Shown in pieces: positions 41,787-45,609 of a stretch of 45,609 nucleotides of DNA. The position numbers were made by a program, and so were the translations under genes. The notes beneath the pieces were generated by a model. It saw only the letters and a list, made by a program, of their open reading frames with translations. It did no database searches and was not told the origin of the DNA. Source of the DNA: an uncultured Marivita sp. (lineage in GTDB: Bacteria; Pseudomonadota; Alphaproteobacteria; Rhodobacterales; Rhodobacteraceae); contig CANNCS010000017.1 of the NCBI GenBank assembly GCA_947503115.1, forward strand, positions 1 to 45,609, read 5' to 3'. The first letter of the stretch is position 1. Each line of letters begins with the position of its first letter.

Positions 41787-41815
41787 CTTATGGAATCCCG
41801 GGCCGAGTTTGTCAA
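41787..41815 (-). promoter_or_regulatory. Probable sigma-70 promoter of rplU-rpmA
   Basis: On the minus strand TTGACA (41815-41810), a 17-base spacer, then CATAAG (41792-41787). The -35 matches the consensus fully, the -10 four of six positions. It starts 13 bases after the DUF2059 stop codon and about 150 bases before rplU. Confidence 0.65.
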
Positions 41816-41827
41816 CGCGTTTCGCGC

Positions 41828-42649
41828 CTAGAGTTCCTGCACCTGCATTTCCCGCGCAGTGGCCATGCCAAGCGCATAGGAAATGTCGTCATACATTTTG
41901 TTGAAACCGGCGAAAAGCGCCCTGTTCAAAGCACGTCCCGCATCGGTTGCGGACAATTCCGTGTAGTCTTCAACAACCCCGTCTGCGAGTGGTCGGTATG
42001 CCATCAAAAGAAAGGCATAAACCCATTCGCGTGTATCGGCGCGGGTTTCTTCTTCCGAGGACCAAACTTCGGTCAGGATCTCGGACTCGCTCATCCGCAA
42101 GGCACCGCCATCCACAAGGCCAAGATAGAACATGTAATTGGCATTGAGCGCCCCGACCAAATTAGCTTCGATCAGATCATTGGTGTTAACGAAGGCCGAA
42201 ATCGTCGACAACGCCTCGGACGCGGTACCGTCCAGATCGTTGAACGCCGCACGGGCCGCGTCTTCGATTTCCTTTTCGCGCATCGCATCGCGCGCGCTGA
42301 GTTCAAGGCTGACGATCTGCTGGCCGGTTTCAGAGGTGAAGAACTCAAGCAGCGTCTGTACGTCAGCATCTCCGAATTCATCGGTAAACACTTCTTGTAC
42401 GGTGGCCAGCATCCGTTCGGTGTCGTAAATTCGGTCAACAGTGGACGTCCACCCTTCGGTGCCACCTCCGGGCACCATGTCGACAGCAAGGGTCTCGCCG
42501 TACTCGACCCCCTCTTCGCGCATGATTTCGACGATCTGTGGCACACCCAGCGCATTCAGGAGATCGTTCGTTGGAGTGGCCCATGCGGGCAAAGACCACA
42601 CAATCACCGCCGCTCCGGTTGCTGCCGTCCTCAACATCGCGCCGATCAT
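41828..42649 (-). CDS. Exported DUF2059 domain protein
   Basis: A 273-residue protein with a signal peptide (hydrophobic core, cleavage after A-W-A near residue 24). The mature region contains a segment resembling DUF2059 (EVFTDEFGDADVQTLLEFFTSETGQQIVSLE, about 86-116). It is acidic and helix-rich, with few cysteines. Family function is unknown. It stands upstream of rplU on the same strand, apparently as a separate unit. Confidence 0.78.
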   Translation of the reverse strand: MIGAMLRTAATGAAVIVWSLPAWATPTNDLLNALGVPQIVEIMREEGVEYGETLAVDMVPGGGTEGWTSTVDRIYDTERMLATVQEVFTDEFGDADVQTLLEFFTSETGQQIVSLELSARDAMREKEIEDAARAAFNDLDGTASEALSTISAFVNTNDLIEANLVGALNANYMFYLGLVDGGALRMSESEILTEVWSSEEETRADTREWVYAFLLMAYRPLADGVVEDYTELSATDAGRALNRALFAGFNKMYDDISYALGMATAREMQVQEL

Positions 42650-42797
42650 TTCGACCCTCCTTGCCTACCTCAAACATACCTATGCTTAGGCACAACCAAT
42701 TCCAACCCGCCGTGTCGAACACGGTCACGTGCATTTCCGGTGAAATAGAGGTTGCACCTGTTTGAAGCAAAAGCTAAACGCCCCTCCAGACCCCCGC

Positions 42798-42887
42798 GGA
42801 GAGGTGCCGGAGTGGTCGAACGGGGCGGTCTCGAAAACCGTTGTGGGCGCAAGTCCACCCAGGGTTCGAATCCCTGTCTCTCCGCCA
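42798..42887 (+). tRNA. tRNA-Ser (anticodon CGA)
   Basis: The acceptor stem GGAGAGG pairs with TCTCTCC (one G-U pair), with discriminator G and encoded CCA. The anticodon arm GCGGT-CTCGAAA-ACCGT gives anticodon CGA. A long variable arm, the GGTTCGAATCC T-arm and a total of 90 bases are typical of class II serine tRNA. Confidence 0.96.
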
Positions 42888-42940
42888 TTTTCCCAATGGC
42901 ATAGCTGCGATTAAGCAACGCCCAAGGTGTTTGATTACAC

Positions 42941-43729
42941 CTAGGCGCGCAGGTTGCGTAGCAGGCTTGTCGTGAGAAACGCCACTGCTGCGACGCAGAC
43001 GATCGACGGTCCGGCCGGAGTGTCGAAGAGGTAAGCGGATTGTAGCCCGACGACGGCCGACAGTCCCCCAATCACGGCGGCGGCTACTGCCATTTGTTCG
43101 GGCGTGCGGGACAAAGGACGCGCGGCGGCGGCCGGAATGATCAGCATTGCCGCTATCAATAAAACGCCGACCACCTTGATCGCAACCGCCACGGTGATTG
43201 CCAGTGCGAGTGTCAGGATCAACTGTTCACGACGGGGGTCGATGCCGCTGGCATGGGCCAGTTCTTCACTCAACGTGGCCGTCAGCAATGCAGACCAACG
43301 CCAAACCATCAGGCCAACAACAAGCGCTGCCCCGCCCCAGATCACAGCAAGATCGCCGCGAGACACGGCAAGGATGTCACCAAAGAGATAGGCCATGAGG
43401 TCGATCCTAATTCCTGACAGGAACGACACCGCCACCAGCCCGAACGCCAGCGCCGAGTGCGCCAATACGCCAAGAAGCGTGTCCATCGCATAGCCACGCC
43501 CTGACAGCGTTGTCACAGTAAACGCCATCGCCAAGGCAACCGCCAATGCACCTGCAAAGATCGACATTTGCAACGCCAGCGCCAACGCGACGCCCAGAAT
43601 TGCCGCATGTGCCGTCGCGTCACCGAAATAGGCCATACGCCGCCAAACGACGAAACTGCCCAAAGGCGCTGCGGCGATGGCAACGCCCATTCCTGCCAGA
43701 ACCGCACGGGTCATGAAATCGTCGAGCAT
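42941..43729 (-). CDS. znuB: Zinc ABC transporter permease ZnuB
   Basis: A 262-residue integral membrane protein of the ABC-3 metal-permease family with about seven to eight hydrophobic helices. It has WRRMAYFGDATAHAAILGVAL near the N-terminus (the conserved segment around the D-x2-A-H-A motif) and the KVVGVLLIAAMLIIPAAAARPLS stretch. It forms the membrane channel for Zn2+ import with ZnuC and ZnuA. Its ATG overlaps the znuC stop by one base. Confidence 0.94.
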   Translation of the reverse strand: MLDDFMTRAVLAGMGVAIAAAPLGSFVVWRRMAYFGDATAHAAILGVALALALQMSIFAGALAVALAMAFTVTTLSGRGYAMDTLLGVLAHSALAFGLVAVSFLSGIRIDLMAYLFGDILAVSRGDLAVIWGGAALVVGLMVWRWSALLTATLSEELAHASGIDPRREQLILTLALAITVAVAIKVVGVLLIAAMLIIPAAAARPLSRTPEQMAVAAAVIGGLSAVVGLQSAYLFDTPAGPSIVCVAAVAFLTTSLLRNLRA

Positions 43730-44511
43730 TATTCAGCAGCCTCGGTCTTTTTGTTATGTGCGCCCTGTGAGTGATCATGTGCATGATCGTGACCACATTC
43801 TTCGTCATGTGCGTGATCATGTTCATGCCGATAGAGCGCCAATGCGCCGCCTGTTCCGGTTCCGAACAGCGCACGATACTCGGGTGCCGCTGAAACGATC
43901 TCGGGAGTTCCTTCACAACAGACATGCCCGTTTAGGCACACAACCCTGTCCGAGGCGCTCATAACAACATGAAGTTCGTGACTGATCATCAGCACAGCGC
44001 ACCCTGTGCGCTGTCGAACCTGTTCAATCTGTAGGTAAAACGCCGCTGATCCAGGCTGATCGAGTCCCTGGGTTGCTTCGTCCAGCAGCAATAAATCTGG
44101 CTTGTCCATCAAGGCCCGCGCCAGCAGAACCCGCTGGAATTGCCCCCCCGACAATCCAGACATCTGGCGCTGCGAAAGGTCTGGCACACCCGCTTCTTCC
44201 AATGCCTGCGCACACTCGATTTTGGCATGCCCCCCGGGTAGACGCAGGAAGCGTTCGACTGTGATTGGCAGCGTCGGATCGATATGCAGTTTTTGTGGGA
44301 CATACCCAATGCGCAGACCCGGCTTGCGATGGATTTCGCCTGACGCTGGGCGCACCGCTCCGATCAATGATCGCAAGAGTGTGGTCTTGCCGGACCCGTT
44401 CGGGCCAACAATTGTGACAATTTCAGCGGGTTCGATCGCAAGGGATACGTTACGCAATACCGTATTCGCGCCGTAGCCGACGCTGACGTGTTCCACGGAA
44501 ATCAGGCTCAT
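43729..44511 (-). CDS. znuC: Zinc ABC transporter ATPase ZnuC with His-rich tail
   Basis: A 260-residue ATPase: Walker A GPNGSGKTT, signature LSGGQFQRVLLAR, Walker B LLLLDEA and switch histidine in MISHELH. The C-terminal tail is rich in His, Asp and Glu (HEHDHAHDEECGHDHAHDHSQG, about 228-249), a probable cytoplasmic zinc-binding extension seen in several ZnuC proteins. It overlaps zur by four bases and znuB by one, so zur-znuC-znuB are one transcript. Confidence 0.95.
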   Translation of the reverse strand: MSLISVEHVSVGYGANTVLRNVSLAIEPAEIVTIVGPNGSGKTTLLRSLIGAVRPASGEIHRKPGLRIGYVPQKLHIDPTLPITVERFLRLPGGHAKIECAQALEEAGVPDLSQRQMSGLSGGQFQRVLLARALMDKPDLLLLDEATQGLDQPGSAAFYLQIEQVRQRTGCAVLMISHELHVVMSASDRVVCLNGHVCCEGTPEIVSAAPEYRALFGTGTGGALALYRHEHDHAHDEECGHDHAHDHSQGAHNKKTEAAE

Positions 44512-45026
44512 AGGTCGACCTTTTCAGCGCAACTGGGGCAAATACCTTCGGCTTCAACTACGGTGCGTTCAATCTGAAATCCGGTCGCTCGGGCGGCTTC
44601 ACCCAATGCGCCGCGTGTCGGTACGGATTGCGCTTCGGCTACGGATTGGCACATGCGGCAAATCATGAAGGCCGGCGAATGAACCGCGCCAGGATGGGCG
44701 CAGGCGATGAAAGCGTTCAGACGTTCGATTTTATGTGCGAAACCGTGGGCGACCAAAAACTCCAATGCGCGATAGGCGACAGGCGGTTGCGATCCGAATC
44801 CTGCATCACGCAACCGGTCAAGCATCTCGTAAGCGCCAATGGCACGATGTTCTTGCAACAAGATTTCAAGTGCCTGACGGCGGACCGGCGTGAACCGCAA
44901 GCCTTCGCTGGCACAATGGGCCTCGGCAGCGGCAAGTGCGGACGCGATGCAACCCGCGTGATCATGGCTTTCAAATCCAACCGGATCGGTCGGAGGAAAT
45001 TTTGCTGCCTCTCCACCACTTGTCAT
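44508..45026 (-). CDS. zur: Zinc-responsive Fur-family repressor Zur
   Basis: A 172-residue Fur-type repressor that senses zinc. The winged helix lies in the N-terminal half (LRFTPVRRQALEILLQEH, QPPVAYRALEFLVAHGFAHKIERLNAFI). The dimerisation domain has two CxxC pairs, ICRMCQSV and ICPSCAEK, for structural zinc, and an N-terminal SHDHAGC adds potential ligands. Its linkage to znuC, znuB and divergent znuA identifies it as Zur rather than Fur. A Zur-box-like site overlaps its own start codon, suggesting autoregulation. Confidence 0.94.
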   Translation of the reverse strand: MTSGGEAAKFPPTDPVGFESHDHAGCIASALAAAEAHCASEGLRFTPVRRQALEILLQEHRAIGAYEMLDRLRDAGFGSQPPVAYRALEFLVAHGFAHKIERLNAFIACAHPGAVHSPAFMICRMCQSVAEAQSVPTRGALGEAARATGFQIERTVVEAEGICPSCAEKVDL

Positions 45027-45039
45027 GTTATTACATTTC
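45017..45039. promoter_or_regulatory. zur: Zur-box-like site overlapping the zur start
   Basis: Compared with the Zur box as I remember it (GAAATGTTATA-n-TATAACATTTC), 17 of 22 positions match, the right half nearly perfectly. It covers the zur ATG, so bound repressor could block its own operon. Confidence 0.55.
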
Positions 45040-45052
45040 CTGTATCGACCGT

Positions 45053-45075
45053 GTAACGTTATAAAATCACATGGA
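45053..45075. promoter_or_regulatory. znuA: Second Zur-box-like site before znuA
   Basis: About 15 of 22 positions match the remembered Zur box, with an intact GTTATA left core. It ends eight bases before the chosen znuA ATG (45083) and overlaps its GGAG ribosome-binding region. This places both divergent promoters under zinc control. Confidence 0.5.
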
Positions 45076-45082
45076 GTCGGAC

Positions 45083-45609
45083 ATGTCCAGAAACGTCTTG
45101 CCGCTTACCGTATCGGCTGCCCTACTAGGGACCACCGCATGGGCAGATGTACCGAAGGTCGCCACAGATATCGCGCCCGTACACTCGCTTGTGTCGCGTG
45201 TGATGCAGGGTTTGGGAGAACCGGCGCTGATCGTGGCGTCAGGCGCATCTCCGCATGAATATAGTCTGCGCCCTTCAGAAGCCGGTGCGCTACAAGACGC
45301 AGAGCTTGTTTTCTGGATCGGCCCAGATCTGACGCCGTGGATGGAAGATGCAATCGAGACACTTGCGACAGAGGCTGCGGTTACTTCTCTGATGGATGTG
45401 GATGGGACAATCGAATTGCCCTTCCGCGAAGGCGCATTGTTCGAAGCCCATGTGCATGATGACCATGATGACCATGATGACCATGATGACCATGATGACC
45501 ATGATGACCATGATGACCATGATGACCATGATGACCATGATGACCATGATGACCATGATGACCATGATGACCATGATGACCATGATGACCATGATGACCA
45601 TGATGACCA
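45083..45609 (+). CDS. znuA: Zinc ABC transporter substrate-binding protein ZnuA (3' end missing)
   Basis: Periplasmic zinc-binding protein that feeds ZnuB/ZnuC; the window ends inside the gene after 175 codons. The signal peptide ends near A-W-A (residue 21). Zinc ligands typical of cluster A-I binding proteins are visible as H34 (IAPVHSL) and H58 (ASPHEYSLRPS). From residue 123 the usual flexible His-rich loop begins and becomes a strict His-Asp-Asp repeat (125-175 and beyond). The ATG at 45083 is preferred over an in-frame ATG at 45071 because GGAG lies six bases before it. The C-terminal half is not seen. Confidence 0.93.
   Translation, partial: MSRNVLPLTVSAALLGTTAWADVPKVATDIAPVHSLVSRVMQGLGEPALIVASGASPHEYSLRPSEAGALQDAELVFWIGPDLTPWMEDAIETLATEAAVTSLMDVDGTIELPFREGALFEAHVHDDHDDHDDHDDHDDHDDHDDHDDHDDHDDHDDHDDHDDHDDHDDHDDHDD
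45455..45609 (+). repeat. Nine-base tandem repeat in znuA encoding His-Asp-Asp
   Basis: The unit CATGATGAC is repeated 17 times without a mismatch (45455-45607) and continues to the window end. It is in frame and encodes (HDD)n. Copy number is likely unstable, and the end of the window inside it suggests an assembly break. Confidence 0.97.

Noticed and set aside
40898-42748. A 616-codon plus-strand open frame
   Set aside because: It crosses antisense over rpmA, rplU, the intergenic leader and the DUF2059 gene; no domain is recognised.
45290-45601. Minus-strand open frame reading a long Met-Val-Ile repeat
   Set aside because: It is the antisense of the znuA nine-base repeat, without a ribosome-binding site or protein-like start.
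45455-45609. Short exact repeats, considered as a CRISPR array
   Set aside because: The nine-base units are contiguous with no spacers and are in frame within znuA.

Overview
The window reads as a chromosomal segment of a GC-rich alphaproteobacterium, most likely a Rhodobacterales member of the Roseobacter type. Pointers are the F1-ATPase zeta subunit (DUF1476), ribosomal protein L21 with a long helix-hairpin-helix tail, a DUF6314 protein, the rplU-rpmA-GNAT-obgE-proB-proA order, paired GcvT-type FAD dehydrogenases, and intergenic TATTTTTGAA/AGAAG-type elements. I see no insertion sequence, phage, CRISPR array or plasmid function. This is a gene-dense core and near-core region with about 50 protein genes and two tRNAs. 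The window stops inside a 9-bp tandem repeat within znuA, so it may be a contig end.

Layout. 0.2-1.6 kb: secreted lytic transglycosylase, divergent from ssb. 1.6-3.3 kb: aroK-aroB (shikimate pathway), divergent from a tightly packed small membrane protein, large exported protein and xerD set (3.4-6.0 kb), then a HlyC/CorC protein. 7.5-13.2 kb: two divergent paralogous sarcosine/dimethylglycine dehydrogenase-like enzymes, the second followed by a MobA-like nucleotidyltransferase. 13.3-18.0 kb: a four-gene overlapping operon (LolD-like ATPase, FtsX-like permease, CrtC/AttH lipocalin-fold secreted protein, FMN-binding protein). 18.1-20.4 kb: cytochrome c, an orphan protein, tRNA-Leu(CAA), a DedA/YqaA protein and dsbB. 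20.4-22.9 kb: Lrp-type regulator, arginase and ornithine cyclodeaminase, an arginine-to-proline route. 22.9-26.0 kb: a DctB/DctD-type two-component pair whose regulator lacks the sigma-54 contact loop. 26.1-28.4 kb: purC-purS-purQ, divergent from the ATPase zeta subunit. 28.4-32.8 kb: a phosphoglycerate-mutase-like protein, a two-gene saccharopine dehydrogenase operon and purB. 32.9-35.4 kb: DUF6314, two small exported cysteine-motif proteins (one with TPR-like repeats) and a divergent FliG-like protein away from any flagellar cluster. 35.4-40.6 kb: an orphan Fe/polyamine-type ABC ATPase and the obgE-proB-proA block. 40.6-42.7 kb: rplU-rpmA and a DUF2059 exported protein. 42.8-45.6 kb: tRNA-Ser(CGA) and the zinc-uptake locus zur-znuC-znuB, divergent from znuA, with Zur-box-like sites between them.

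Most of the content is housekeeping or amino-acid metabolism. I do not find a clear novel multi-gene system. The best second-look items are the FliG-like protein with altered torque-helix and EHPQ residues, the DctD-type regulator without GAFTGA and with an inverted Walker B pair, the hairpin after the rplU promoter, the exact nine-base repeat in znuA, and the paired C-x12-C exported proteins.
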